From assembly GCF_002154725.1 (NCBI RefSeq), contig NZ_MTAW01000184.1, forward strand, positions 1-64,000: a stretch of DNA of 64,000 nt, read 5' to 3'. The notes beneath the pieces are model-generated. The model saw only the letters and a list, made by a program, of their open reading frames with translations. It searched no databases and was not told the DNA's origin. Both the position numbers and the translations under genes were made by a program. The first letter of the stretch is position 1; each line of letters opens with the position of its first letter. This DNA is from Nostoc sp. 106C. Its GTDB lineage: Bacteria > Cyanobacteriota > Cyanobacteriia > Cyanobacteriales > Nostocaceae. This document shows, piece by piece, positions 55,750 to 64,000 of this stretch.

Positions 55750-58362
55750 ATGTCTTCTTCTTCATACAGACCACCTCGTAAACCAGGCGATCGCCAGCGC
55801 GCTAAATTAACTAAATGGCTTATTGACCTGACTCCCAGTTTCTTTGAGCGTGTTCTCGACAACATGGGTGGAAACCAGTTGAAGTTTTTGGCTGCGCTGC
55901 TATTGTTGCTTTCGGTGCCATTAATTATCACGCCAATAGAAGTTTGGCAGCAGGGTGCAGTTGCCGTCTTTTTAGTGTTAGTTGGTCAGTTAGTTATACA
56001 AGCTGAAAATCAAGAATCTTCTGCTGACATCAGCCATTATTACCATCTATTTATGGTGTGGTTGAGTTTGGTGACAACACTGCGTTATTTATATTACCGC
56101 ACCAGTTACACCCTGAATTTTGATGGGTGGGTGAATAGTATTGCTTGTTTACTGTTATTTGCAGCAGAACTCTACGCCATTTTGACCTTGGTGTTGGCAT
56201 ATTTTCAAACTCTCAAAATTAAAGAACGTCAGCCAGTTAATTTATCTACTATTGCAGAAGCAGAATGGTTCAACGTTGATATTTACATCCCAACATATAA
56301 CGAAGACGTTGAGATTGTCCGTAAGACCGCATTAGCAGCCTTAGTTTGCGATTATGCTGCTAGCAAAAAGAAGGTTTATATTCTGGATGATGGTCGCCCG
56401 GAAAAGTACAAGGAAAATGACCCACGTCGAGAAAAGTTCAGCGCCAGACGAGAACAACTCCGGCAAATGTGCGAAGAACTCGGCTGTATACACATGACGC
56501 GGGATAATAATGACCACGCCAAGGCTGGCAATATCAACACCGCATTTCGCAAAACTGACGGCGACTTAGTGATGATTTTGGATTGCGACCATATTCCGTC
56601 ACGCCAATTTCTATTGCATACAGTGGGCTTTTTTTTCGACCCGAAAGTTTCTTTTGTGCAAACTCCCCACTGGTTCTATAACCCAGACCCCTTTGAGCGT
56701 AATTTGCTTACTCACGGTAAAATCCCCGTGGGCAATGAACTGTTTTATAAAGTGCTACAAAAAGGTAACGATTTTTGGAATGCTTCCTTTTTCTGCGGTT
56801 CAGCAGCATTGATCCGTAAATCCCATGCTTTGGAAGTTGGGGGAATTGCCGTAGAAACGGTTACAGAAGATTGTCATACTGCTTTGCGGTTGCATTCTAA
56901 AGGTTACAAGTCGGTGTACTACGACAAAATTATGGTGGCTGGCTTAGCACCAGAAACCTTTTCTTCCTATGTAGGACAACAAGTACGTTGGGCTAGGGGA
57001 ATGGCGCAGATATTGCGGTTGGAAAATCCCTTCTTTAACCGCAAACTGAAGCTAACATTTGCGCAGCGAATTTGTTATTTAAGCGCAACTTCGCACTTTT
57101 TATATGGATATCCCCGATTAGTATATGCGATCGCTCCCACTTTATTTTTATTATTTGGGATTAACTCTGTCCAAGGTTTAGGTTTAGAAACATTGGCCTA
57201 CGCCATACCACATATCATCCTCTCTTTGTCAGCCAATTATATTATCTACAAACACGTCCGGTTCTCTTTCTGGAATGAAATTTTTGAATTTGCAATGGCT
57301 TTCCAGGCTGGGTGGGTTACTTTGTTGGCGCTGATTAATCCCAAGTTGGGTTCGTTTAACGTTACTGATAAAGGAGTATCTGTTACCCAACGAATCTTTG
57401 ACTGGGAATCGATGCGCAATCTGTTGTTGGTAACTGGGGTGGTGATTGCTTCCTTGCTGGCTGTCCCCTATTGGCTACTACTACGCCCTGAAGATTGGCA
57501 AGCTGTCTTAGTCAATACGATGTGGTCTTGTTTTAACCTAATTTTGCTGATAGCTGCTTTGTTAGTTGGCTTTGAACAACCGCAAGTACGTTCTGCACAC
57601 CGATTACAACGACGCCTCAATGTGGTTATTTCGAGTAACGACCAAGTAGTTATGGGCGAAACAATAAATATCTCAGAAACCGGGGCGTTAATTTCTTTAG
57701 AATCTTGGCCCAATTTAGCAGATGAAGTAGAAATTGAAGTGATGGGAGATTTTACCGCTAGAGTCACCCTCACAGCACGGATTATCCGTGTTTCCCCGGC
57801 TAACGATACAGAAACACATTTAGCAGTGGATTTTGTGAATCCTAATCCTGCCCAACTTGATGATTTAACTTTAGTTTTATATTCTGATGTCCGGGAATGG
57901 TATTCCCAAAAGCGGCAGTATGCAGACAAGCCAATGGCTTCCTTTGGATTTTTGGCTACTAGTCTGACTCGTTCTTTACGCGATATCAAACAACCCAGCC
58001 GTAAAAAGGTACGCAAGCAAGTACAAACTCTCGGTCAACTTTATTGGGATGGTCACTTCTTCTCTGGAGTTGCAACCGAACTAGGAGTTACAGGTTTACG
58101 GTTAGAGTTAGAAGATACAAAAGCCGTATCCTCTAACAGAATACTCAGGGAACAGGACTGGCACACCATGCGAACGGTCAAACCGCTTGTGGGTTTGCTG
58201 TTAAATCACGACGCAGATAACCCACAAGCTAGCCGCTTTGTGGCAGAAATTACCGCAGTAGAGGAACAACCCAACGGTAAAATTGCGATTGAGTTTCATT
58301 TTCCTGAGAAATTTAAGCAACGCCAAGACACCAAAATTAAACAGCTCTTGCAAATCCTGTAG
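55750..58362 (+). CDS. bcsA: Cellulose synthase catalytic subunit BcsA with PilZ domain
   Basis: An 870-residue processive family 2 glycosyltransferase that polymerises UDP-glucose into cellulose. Residues: DDG (213-215), DCD (278-280), the catalytic TED (372-374), QQVRW (410-414) and the gating-loop motif FNVTDKG (536-542). Membrane helices lie at about 45-85, 100-118, 130-152, 440-500, 515-532, 558-578 and 590-608. The PilZ domain has RLQRR (618-622) and NISETG (640-645), so c-di-GMP control is likely. Near residue 785 a second PilZ-like stretch (GHFFSGVATELGVTGLRLEL) is visible. It is the last gene of the cluster and ends at a terminator. Confidence 0.95.
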   Translation: MSSSSYRPPRKPGDRQRAKLTKWLIDLTPSFFERVLDNMGGNQLKFLAALLLLLSVPLIITPIEVWQQGAVAVFLVLVGQLVIQAENQESSADISHYYHLFMVWLSLVTTLRYLYYRTSYTLNFDGWVNSIACLLLFAAELYAILTLVLAYFQTLKIKERQPVNLSTIAEAEWFNVDIYIPTYNEDVEIVRKTALAALVCDYAASKKKVYILDDGRPEKYKENDPRREKFSARREQLRQMCEELGCIHMTRDNNDHAKAGNINTAFRKTDGDLVMILDCDHIPSRQFLLHTVGFFFDPKVSFVQTPHWFYNPDPFERNLLTHGKIPVGNELFYKVLQKGNDFWNASFFCGSAALIRKSHALEVGGIAVETVTEDCHTALRLHSKGYKSVYYDKIMVAGLAPETFSSYVGQQVRWARGMAQILRLENPFFNRKLKLTFAQRICYLSATSHFLYGYPRLVYAIAPTLFLLFGINSVQGLGLETLAYAIPHIILSLSANYIIYKHVRFSFWNEIFEFAMAFQAGWVTLLALINPKLGSFNVTDKGVSVTQRIFDWESMRNLLLVTGVVIASLLAVPYWLLLRPEDWQAVLVNTMWSCFNLILLIAALLVGFEQPQVRSAHRLQRRLNVVISSNDQVVMGETINISETGALISLESWPNLADEVEIEVMGDFTARVTLTARIIRVSPANDTETHLAVDFVNPNPAQLDDLTLVLYSDVREWYSQKRQYADKPMASFGFLATSLTRSLRDIKQPSRKKVRKQVQTLGQLYWDGHFFSGVATELGVTGLRLELEDTKAVSSNRILREQDWHTMRTVKPLVGLLLNHDADNPQASRFVAEITAVEEQPNGKIAIEFHFPEKFKQRQDTKIKQLLQIL

Positions 58363-58458
58363 TGAGCATGAAAATTATTTTGCCAGATTACAGGTAGTTA
58401 AGGCTTAAGGCGATCACATTCAAAAATTATAACGGTTTTATCGGCGTTGCATAAGTAG

Positions 58459-58480
58459 AGGCGGGGAAACCCCGCCTTTT
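58459..58480 (+). terminator. Intrinsic terminator after bcsA
   Basis: AGGCGGGG-AAA-CCCCGCCT (58459-58477) is an 8-bp GC stem with a 3-nt loop and a run of T directly after it. Confidence 0.9.
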
Positions 58481-58574
58481 ACTTTAAGACAATCCATGAG
58501 ACACAATCATTGATTAAATCGGTATCATAGCATTTTGGATTTTAGATTTTGCGGAAAGTTGAGCCAGTGCGTTG

Positions 58575-58690
58575 CGGTGAATCCAGCCCTGAAGGCGGGT
58601 TTCCCGCCGTAGGGGACTGGTGAACCCGGAGGGAGGTTCCCTCCGTTGTAGCAACTGGCGTTGCGTGGGCGGGTTTCCCGACTTGAGCAA
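58575..58690. repeat. Dispersed palindromic repeat block
   Basis: GC-rich palindromes (GGCGGGTTTCCCGCC; GGAGGGAGGTTCCCTCC) sit between bcsA and the next gene. The 25 bp at 58663-58687 are the exact inverse of 37271-37295. The rest of 58363-59038 has no gene that I trust. Confidence 0.65.
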
Positions 58691-59038
58691 ACTTTCCAAG
58701 ACGGATTGTGAAACATCTATTGGATAAGCGTTTCAGATTTTCATCGGTCGCAATCATTTTTCAAATCGGTATCAGGATCACATCCAGACGCACAGGCGCA
58801 GAGAATAAGAGTTTGAAAGATTGAATTTTTGAATTTCATGTCCACAGAGGATTTCTTTATTAAATTCAGTCTAGAGACTGCTGAAGAGGTCACATAATCC
58901 CATAAGCTGAACTTAAAGCGATTTTTTGCTACAGGTCGTCTTAGTATTCCGAGAATACAGACTTTGTCTGTTGGGCGACGACTGGTAAAATGTCGCTTAA
59001 GTTGTATTATCACTCAGTGCTTAATCCCCAGTTTCAAA

Positions 59039-59359
59039 ATGCCTCTAAAAATTGTCCAGAACTTCGATAGTAGTTTTACTCTTGAACCCCAAGCTCAAGA
59101 AAATTTATTCAAATTATTAACAAATGAAAACTTTATTAGCCAGATTTGTCAACAATTACAATGTCAAAAAGTCGAATTTACCAAATTACTTTTTCAGCCA
59201 GTTCCTTATAGTTTAAGCACTCCTAAAGGAATGCCGGCAGACTTTGAAAAATATCATACATCTGACGAATACGCTATCATTAACGTACCGCCAAATTTTA
59301 TGTTTAATGCTAAGGTTTTTCACCCCAGTCGCTTGTGTGCAATATACCGAATTGGGTAA
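59039..59359 (+). CDS. Conserved hypothetical protein, 106 aa
   Basis: Not recognised. The ATG at 59039 (MPLKIVQNFDSSFTLEPQAQ) is preferred to an in-frame start at 58964 because the extra N-terminus is basic and cysteine-rich and unlike a natural start. The protein is soluble, with two helices followed by a strand-rich C-terminal half (DEYAIINVPPNFMFNAKVF). It sits 39 bp before a GIY-YIG gene in the same direction and may be co-transcribed with it. Confidence 0.6.
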   Translation: MPLKIVQNFDSSFTLEPQAQENLFKLLTNENFISQICQQLQCQKVEFTKLLFQPVPYSLSTPKGMPADFEKYHTSDEYAIINVPPNFMFNAKVFHPSRLCAIYRIG

Positions 59360-59398
59360 TTCCGATTTACTGTTCACTACAAATTATGAATTTAGGTT

Positions 59399-59944
59399 AT
59401 GAATACTGAAACAAATATTCGTGCGTTGGCAACACTGGAATATGTTCCTTACATAGATGATACTGGCCAACTACCGGAACAATTTCAGGGTAAAATTGGA
59501 GTTTACGCAATTTTTGACCAAGAAAGAGTACTGCAATTTATAGGCTATTCTCGTGATGTTTATCTCAGCCTCAAGCAGCATTTAGTACGTCAGCCACAAC
59601 AATGCTATTGGTTGAAAATTCAAACTATTGACCGTCCAAGCCGTACTGCTTTAGAAAGTATCGAGCAGGCTTGGATTGCTGAAAATGGCACTATGCCGTT
59701 AGGTAATGGCAAACACAAAGAAAAATGGATCAATCCTATCGGTGTTAAAGCACTAATGACAACTGAAGAAAGGGAAAATTATCAAAAGCCAGTCAATGAC
59801 GAATTAGCACAAATAAAAATTTTGAAAAATGTAGCACGTCGAGTAGAGGCGGATATTTTAGCTGTATTAGAAACCCGTGGTTGCCAAATGCAAATTCGCT
59901 TTAATCCTAAGTTGAAAGAAGAAGGACTGCTTGATTTGAAATGA
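59399..59944 (+). CDS. GIY-YIG domain protein
   Basis: A 181-residue protein with an N-terminal GIY-YIG-like fold: GVY (34-36) and IGY (48-50) are the core tripeptides, followed by SRDVYLSLKQH and an ESIEQAWIAENG helix that supplies the usual glutamate. The C-terminal third is helical and charged. Related cyanobacterial proteins are annotated as GIY-YIG nuclease family with unknown substrate. Not a homing endonuclease by context: no intron is evident. Confidence 0.75.
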   Translation: MNTETNIRALATLEYVPYIDDTGQLPEQFQGKIGVYAIFDQERVLQFIGYSRDVYLSLKQHLVRQPQQCYWLKIQTIDRPSRTALESIEQAWIAENGTMPLGNGKHKEKWINPIGVKALMTTEERENYQKPVNDELAQIKILKNVARRVEADILAVLETRGCQMQIRFNPKLKEEGLLDLK

Positions 59945-60085
59945 GAGTGGTTTTCCCTACATTTAAATTTATAACTCAAATTATAATTATGCAGTCACAA
60001 AGGCTCCACAAAACCAATTTGGGTATTAATATTTAATTGTTTAATTAAATTTAGATGCCGATTTTATGCTATTAGGGTGCCTAAG

Positions 60086-61147
60086 ATGACAAATACGCCA
60101 CCTCCCGATCCTGAGTCATCACAAAAAAATGCCCTTGGCTTTGATGAATTTATAGCCGTTCTGGTTGCTTTCACGACTATTGGCACAATTCTATTTTGGT
60201 CATTGTCCCGTAAGGACTCTGGCTGGAATTTAAACGGGGTACTGTCTCCAACTGCCTCACCTAATATTGGTATAAATCAAGGGTTACCCTCTCCTACGCT
60301 TAAGCAACTACCAAATCAAGGTACCTTACCATCACCTCTGTCTACACCTATTGTTGAACCTAGTAGTGTTCCACTAACTATTGACCAGGTGCCTTCCACT
60401 TCAGTTTTGCCACCCACTCATATCACCCCAAGCTTTCCCGCACAAGAACAAGCACCTTTGCCGTTATCTAGCAAAGTCATACCAAAACCATTCTCTTTGG
60501 TGACCCCCTCGAAGAAAAAGTCAATAATTCCACCACCTATTGCATTTAACGATGTACCGGCTGATTTTTGGGGTCGACGTTTTATTAATGTTCTTTCTTC
60601 CCGTGGTATTATCAAGGGCTTTCCAGATTATTCTTTTAGACCAAATCAGCCTGTAAAACGTGCTGAATTTGCTGCCATACTGCAACAAGCGTTTGAAAAT
60701 AAGCCTACTAAAAATACGCTTAAGTTTAAAGATGTCAAAGAAAAATTTTGGGCAACTCCAGCAATTAACCAGGCTATCAGTACAGGATTTTTGAAAGGTT
60801 ACCCTAATCAAACCTTTCAACCAGAACAAAAAATTTCGCGAGTGCAAGTTTTAGTAGCTTTGGTTAGCGGGTTGAATCTCAAAACACCTGCATCCCCAGA
60901 GACGGTTTTAAAAATTTATCAAGATGCTAAAGATATTCCTAAATATGCTACTGCTAAGATAGCATCTGCCACAGCCAATGAACTGGTTGTCAATTATCCC
61001 GATCCGGGAGTATTTGCCCCAAACAAAGAAGCTACCCGTGCTGAGGTAGCTGCTATGGTCTATCAAGCTTTAGTTAGAATGGGGCGATTTGAGGAAATTC
61101 CCTCTAAAAATATTGTCCGCTTGCCGCAGTCAATCCAGGAGTATTAA
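60086..61147 (+). CDS. S-layer homology (SLH) domain protein
   Basis: A 353-residue envelope protein starting at the ATG at 60086. One membrane helix lies near residues 18-42 (FIAVLVAFTTIGTILFWSL), then a proline/serine-rich linker to about 150, then three SLH repeats of about 60 residues (starting FNDVPADFWGRRFINVLSSR, FKDVKEKFWATPAINQAIST and YQDAKDIPKYATAKIASATA) each with the RAEFA-like motif. SLH domains bind pyruvylated polymers of the cell wall, so the protein probably ties the inner membrane to peptidoglycan. Confidence 0.88.
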   Translation: MTNTPPPDPESSQKNALGFDEFIAVLVAFTTIGTILFWSLSRKDSGWNLNGVLSPTASPNIGINQGLPSPTLKQLPNQGTLPSPLSTPIVEPSSVPLTIDQVPSTSVLPPTHITPSFPAQEQAPLPLSSKVIPKPFSLVTPSKKKSIIPPPIAFNDVPADFWGRRFINVLSSRGIIKGFPDYSFRPNQPVKRAEFAAILQQAFENKPTKNTLKFKDVKEKFWATPAINQAISTGFLKGYPNQTFQPEQKISRVQVLVALVSGLNLKTPASPETVLKIYQDAKDIPKYATAKIASATANELVVNYPDPGVFAPNKEATRAEVAAMVYQALVRMGRFEEIPSKNIVRLPQSIQEY

Positions 61148-61149
61148 GA

Positions 61150-61299
61150 AGTGAAAGTGGTTGAGTACTTTTTGATTTTGCAACACCACATTCAACAGGG
61201 TTCTGATAAGTCCACAGGCTAAAGTCTTGATCTAAGTTTTCATAGCCGCACCCTTGAGGGTGGCGGCTACAGCTAAACTGCATTGTAACCACTTTCACT
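61150..61299. mobile_element. MITE-like element of 150 bp
   Basis: AGTGAAAGTGGTT (61150-61162) is exactly inverted as AACCACTTTCACT (61287-61299). Inside lies a GC-rich hairpin (AGCCGCACCCT with AGGGTGGCGGCT, about 61241-61270). No open frame. It begins two bases past the SLH stop codon. The 61300-61362 stretch has no gene. Confidence 0.65.
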
Positions 61300-61362
61300 A
61301 ATATTTACCTAACAGCAGCACTGAGCATACACATTAGGTTGAAAGCTGTGGTCAACTATACA

Positions 61363-61809
61363 TTACTCTGGAGAACCTTTACCCACAACTTGTGATTTGA
61401 GAGTTGTAATTTCGTTGGTTAACTCTTTCCTAGTTGAAGCTTTGAGTAAATAGCGATAAACAAACCAGGCGGAGTAACCAATACCAATCAACTCAAAGGT
61501 AGGTGCTACTAAGGGAATATCGTTCAAAGAATCTAAGATTGCCAAGAGTACCTTAACCGCGACAATTGCTCCCACAATTAAACCGACGGAAATTAAGGGC
61601 TGCTTGTATTGATTAAAGAAGTTTCCGAGATAATCAGGCAGTGTTCCTAAAAAGCCAGAAATTTGTTCTCCGTATTTTAGCCATTGCTCTTGAGACTGCA
61701 CGGGAGGCTGGAGTTTAGTGATAGTACCTGTTTGATTGTTGATATCTGTCATCGTGGTCTCTGAAGACTTGGTTTCTGTGAATTCCGGTTCTTGCATTTT
61801 CGCTTCCAT
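61363..61809 (-). CDS. CAAD-domain thylakoid membrane protein (CURT1-like)
   Basis: A 148-residue protein with the CAAD domain (about residues 68-148): FLGTLPDYLGNFFNQYKQPL, two membrane helices (ISVGLIVGAIVAVKVLLAIL and FELIGIGYSAWFVYRYLL), and a C-terminal amphipathic helix. Such domains occur in cyanobacterial aminoacyl-tRNA synthetases and in curvature-forming thylakoid proteins. The ATG at 61809 (MEAKMQEP) is my choice; an upstream start at 61878 would add 23 hydrophobic residues. The N-terminal part is polar and disordered. Confidence 0.85.
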   Translation of the reverse strand: MEAKMQEPEFTETKSSETTMTDINNQTGTITKLQPPVQSQEQWLKYGEQISGFLGTLPDYLGNFFNQYKQPLISVGLIVGAIVAVKVLLAILDSLNDIPLVAPTFELIGIGYSAWFVYRYLLKASTRKELTNEITTLKSQVVGKGSPE

Positions 61810-62647
61810 AAATTGTAACAGTTGAGTTTCTCTAATCTGGACAATTACAACCAAAAGGCTGTTGATTAGGTGATGCATGAGAGCATCAGTGCAACTGAGT
61901 TTGGGTTTAAAAGGGTTTTAGTGCCCTATCACCATAATTGTCCTTTAACCACTACTTCATCAACTACCAGGTAGCAAGTCAGTAGGAGGATAAAAGTCAA
62001 AAGGCAGCAGGAGCTATAAAAAATCAGCTTTCTGAGTTCTGTTTTTTAAATCAACTGGAATCCTCAGGTTGCTATTATCCCATGTTGTGTCAGTTGCCCA
62101 TTATCGTACTCATTAGAAGTACAAATCATGCAAAAGTCAGTCCACCTCTTATTTATACAAGCTTAAAACCCGATTTTATCGGATATTAAAGCTATCTTAA
62201 GCAGTGTTCGTCAATTAACTCATTCGTAGTGATATTAATACCGAAGCAAAGTTTTTATGTATTTGAATGGGCTAGACAGAAAAATTATTTTATGATATGT
62301 AGCTATCTTAGTTTGATGATTATAAAAATCGAGAGTTGTTTTATTTCCTCCTGTCTCATAGATATGTAAGCTATATCAGCGGCCAATGAAATATTTTTAT
62401 TTGTAGGTGAGGCTGGTTAGCGGATTGCAGGAAAAAATAGTATTAAGCTGATGTCTATGTGTCTCATACACTTCTACTTATTTTTTCGTACTTGAAAAAA
62501 TAAAGTCTTAGTTCTCAAACATAAGAATGTTGAGAATATTTTAGTGATGATTCAAAGAAAGATTTAGGATCAGGCTGACTAAAATTCAGTTTTTCTTATC
62601 CTAAATCTCTTAAGTGCAAGTTATGTTAATACTTACTCAGTTCAGCA
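61810..62647. other. Long AT-rich gap without genes
   Basis: No credible gene in 838 bp. Only the inverted repeats near the right end (see 62560-62608) and a weak hairpin, ACTTATTTTTTC with GAAAAAATAAAGT (62476-62505), stand out. It lies between the CAAD and pentapeptide genes. Confidence 0.45.
62560..62608 (-). terminator. Inverted repeat after the pentapeptide gene
   Basis: AGATTTAGGAT (62560-62570) and ATCCTAAATCT (62598-62608) form an 11-bp stem around a 27-nt loop, 40 bp past the pentapeptide gene's stop codon on the minus strand. Confidence 0.5.
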
Positions 62648-63103
62648 TTATTTCCAATCGGGAATTTCTGCATCCTCTCCACCAATGCCGATTCCGGTAT
62701 GATATATTTCTGCATCCGTGATAGTTAGGTTATTCATTGATGCTTGATACACATTAGAATCGTAAATTTTAGCACGAGTCAAATTGACATTATTGAGATT
62801 GGCTTGCTTTAAATTTACATTGGTTATGTACGCTGAAGTTAAGTTAGCACCTGCTAAGTTTGCGCCAGTGAGATCGGCACCTTCCAGGTTAGCTTCAGTA
62901 AGATTTGCGTTTTGAAGATTTGCACCTCTAAGATCTGCACCAATCAAATGAGCGCTACTGAGGTTGGCGCCTGATAGATTACACCCAATACATTCCCCAG
63001 TTGCCAACAATTTTTGTAAATCTTGCGGATTATCAGCTTTCACTACGTTAGTGAAAAATAGGGGAGTTGCTAAGGCTAGAACCGCTAATAGCTGGAGTTT
63101 CAT
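62648..63103 (-). CDS. Exported pentapeptide-repeat protein
   Basis: A 151-residue protein from the ATG at 63103 with GGGGGA upstream; a TTG at 63124 is the weaker choice. The signal peptide spans about residues 1-24 (KLQLLAVLALATPLFFTNVVKA). About fifteen pentapeptide units of the type A(D/N)Lxx follow, starting CNLSGANLSSAHLIGADLRG, which fold as a right-handed quadrilateral beta-helix. The C-terminus is acidic (GGEDAEIPDWK). Two cysteines (CIGCNLS) precede the helix. The function is unknown; a periplasmic role is likely. Confidence 0.88.
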   Translation of the reverse strand: MKLQLLAVLALATPLFFTNVVKADNPQDLQKLLATGECIGCNLSGANLSSAHLIGADLRGANLQNANLTEANLEGADLTGANLAGANLTSAYITNVNLKQANLNNVNLTRAKIYDSNVYQASMNNLTITDAEIYHTGIGIGGEDAEIPDWK

Positions 63104-63414
63104 AATTTCCCCCTTTGTACTCAAGTTATGTCCGTTCTTTTCCTCACAATTCTATTATCTCACTAAATTACTGTAATTATGTTAATTGAGTACACAAGCT
63201 TGTAAGGAAATAGAACTTGTTTAGTATTGATTCTAATCAGCTATTAACTAAGGATTTGGAGTGATAGATGCACAGTAAATCATGAAACCTTGACTTGTCA
63301 AATTCCTGTTAAATCTTATTAAGGAATTGTACAAATCGAGATAGTTTGTCATAGAAATTTAATAGAAATTATTATGCTGTCTAGTAGCACTCTTGACAAA
63401 CAATTACTGAGTCT
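63104..63414. other. Intergenic stretch without genes
   Basis: No gene seen in 311 bp. AATTCC (63301-63306) and GGAATT (63323-63328) form a short inverted repeat. The right part should hold the terminator of the hydrolase gene, but no strong one is visible. Confidence 0.4.
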
Positions 63415-64000
63415 TTAAAGCATTAAGAAATCTCGAATGTACTGATTAACTAAATCTGGTTTTTCTTGCTGCACCCAATGGCTACAGTTAGGAATATATT
63501 TAATTTGAAAGTTATTGACATAGGCTTCTGTACCGTAACTTAGTTCCTTACCAAGAGCAGTATCATTTTCACCCCAAATCATCAGTGTTGGCACTTCCAA
63601 AATTCCCCAATTTCTTTTTAAGATTCTCTGCTGAAAAACGTTGCGGTAATAATTTAACATTGCTGTAAGAGCACCATTTTTAGCGGCAGCATTCTTGAAA
63701 GCGGCAATATCTGCTTGAGTAAAAACATTTTTGTTAACCGCCATACCTTTAAGAGCTCGTTCAAGTGCTGCATAGTCTGAGCTTTTTATGACTAATTCCG
63801 GTAGCCAAGGTAGTTGAAAAAAGAAAATATAAGAGCTACGAAGTAGTTGTTGAGGAGTCAGTAAACCTTGGGAAAATTTTGCCGGATGAGGTAGATTGAG
63901 TATAATTAATTGCTCTAACATATCTGGATGAGCATAAGCAAAATTCCATGCGATCGCACCTCCCCAATCATGTCCAACTAAAACGCATTTTTCGTAGCCT
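63415..64000 (-). CDS. Alpha/beta hydrolase, epoxide-hydrolase-like (5' part cut by window edge)
   Basis: The frame runs off the right end of the window, so only the C-terminal 195 residues are seen. Near the edge is the nucleophile elbow GHDWGGAIAWNF with a nucleophilic Asp, as in epoxide hydrolases and haloalkane dehalogenases, preceded by KCVLV. The acidic residue lies in the IWGENDTALG stretch and the catalytic His in NCSHWVQQEKPD near the C-terminus. The ATG at 63921 is internal, not the start. Substrate unknown. Confidence 0.85.
   Translation of the reverse strand, partial: GYEKCVLVGHDWGGAIAWNFAYAHPDMLEQLIILNLPHPAKFSQGLLTPQQLLRSSYIFFFQLPWLPELVIKSSDYAALERALKGMAVNKNVFTQADIAAFKNAAAKNGALTAMLNYYRNVFQQRILKRNWGILEVPTLMIWGENDTALGKELSYGTEAYVNNFQIKYIPNCSHWVQQEKPDLVNQYIRDFLML

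Noticed and set aside
58514-58757. Several overlapping minus-strand frames of 61-71 codons after bcsA
   Set aside because: They are translations of the palindromic dispersed repeat block in different frames.
59399-59944. GIY-YIG protein as a homing endonuclease
   Set aside because: No intron or intein is seen around it, and no second DNA-binding domain of homing type.

Overview
The window is chromosomal DNA from a filamentous, probably Nostocales-type cyanobacterium. Evidence: the beta-prime RNA polymerase subunit is split into rpoC1 and rpoC2, the order rpsT-tatD-rpoB-rpoC1-rpoC2 is intact, there is a CAAD-domain protein and a plant-type C-3',4' carotenoid desaturase, GCGATCGC (HIP1) octamers are frequent, and short palindromic and heptameric dispersed repeats are abundant.

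Region 1 (about 1-18,400) is a complete type I-D CRISPR-Cas locus read mostly on the minus strand: an antitoxin/toxin-like pair (DUF433/DUF5615) translationally coupled to cas3', a mini-CRISPR with a small helix-turn-helix gene, cas10d (carrying the HD nuclease), csc2, csc1, a 2-oxoglutarate/Fe(II) dioxygenase that overlaps cas6, then cas4, cas1, cas2, a leader and a 15-repeat array whose trailer decays into three eroded repeats. A divergent WYL-family regulator (17397-18263) flanks the locus. Upstream (153-2386) are a zinc alcohol dehydrogenase-like gene and two conserved hypotheticals.

The most striking observation is at 14086-14297. Two degenerate CRISPR repeats frame one spacer-length segment just behind cas3'. 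The first 22 nt of that segment match, at 18 of 22 positions and with a clean seed, a site about 110 bp away that is preceded by GTT (a type I-D PAM). The site covers the -35 box of the promoter reading towards the HTH gene and cas10d. This looks like a crRNA-like autoregulator (CreR/CreA type) inside a type I-D locus.

Region 2 (18,400-33,000) is housekeeping and general metabolism: fructosamine kinase, M16 peptidase, crtD, a large membrane-anchored helical-repeat protein, hslO, an HlyD-type adaptor, a universal stress protein, hisD, rpsT and tatD. Region 3 (33,000-43,500) is the RNA polymerase operon rpoB-rpoC1-rpoC2.

Region 4 (43,500-58,500) is a bacterial cellulose synthesis cluster: a GH5 cellulase, a membrane coiled-coil protein and a lipoprotein of unknown role, then an operon-like run of outer-membrane barrel, TPR protein, GH8 cellulase (bcsZ), bcsB and bcsA. 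The BcsC function appears to be split into separate barrel and TPR genes with a 4-nt overlap. BcsA carries a PilZ domain, so the complex is probably activated by c-di-GMP.

Region 5 (58,500-64,000) holds small cyanobacterial genes: a GIY-YIG protein, an SLH-domain protein, a CAAD protein, a pentapeptide-repeat protein and the 3' part of an alpha/beta hydrolase cut by the window edge. Two MITE-like elements (22583-22822 and 61150-61299) and in-frame dispersed repeats inside cas6, the GH5 gene and the barrel gene show active short-repeat spread in this genome.
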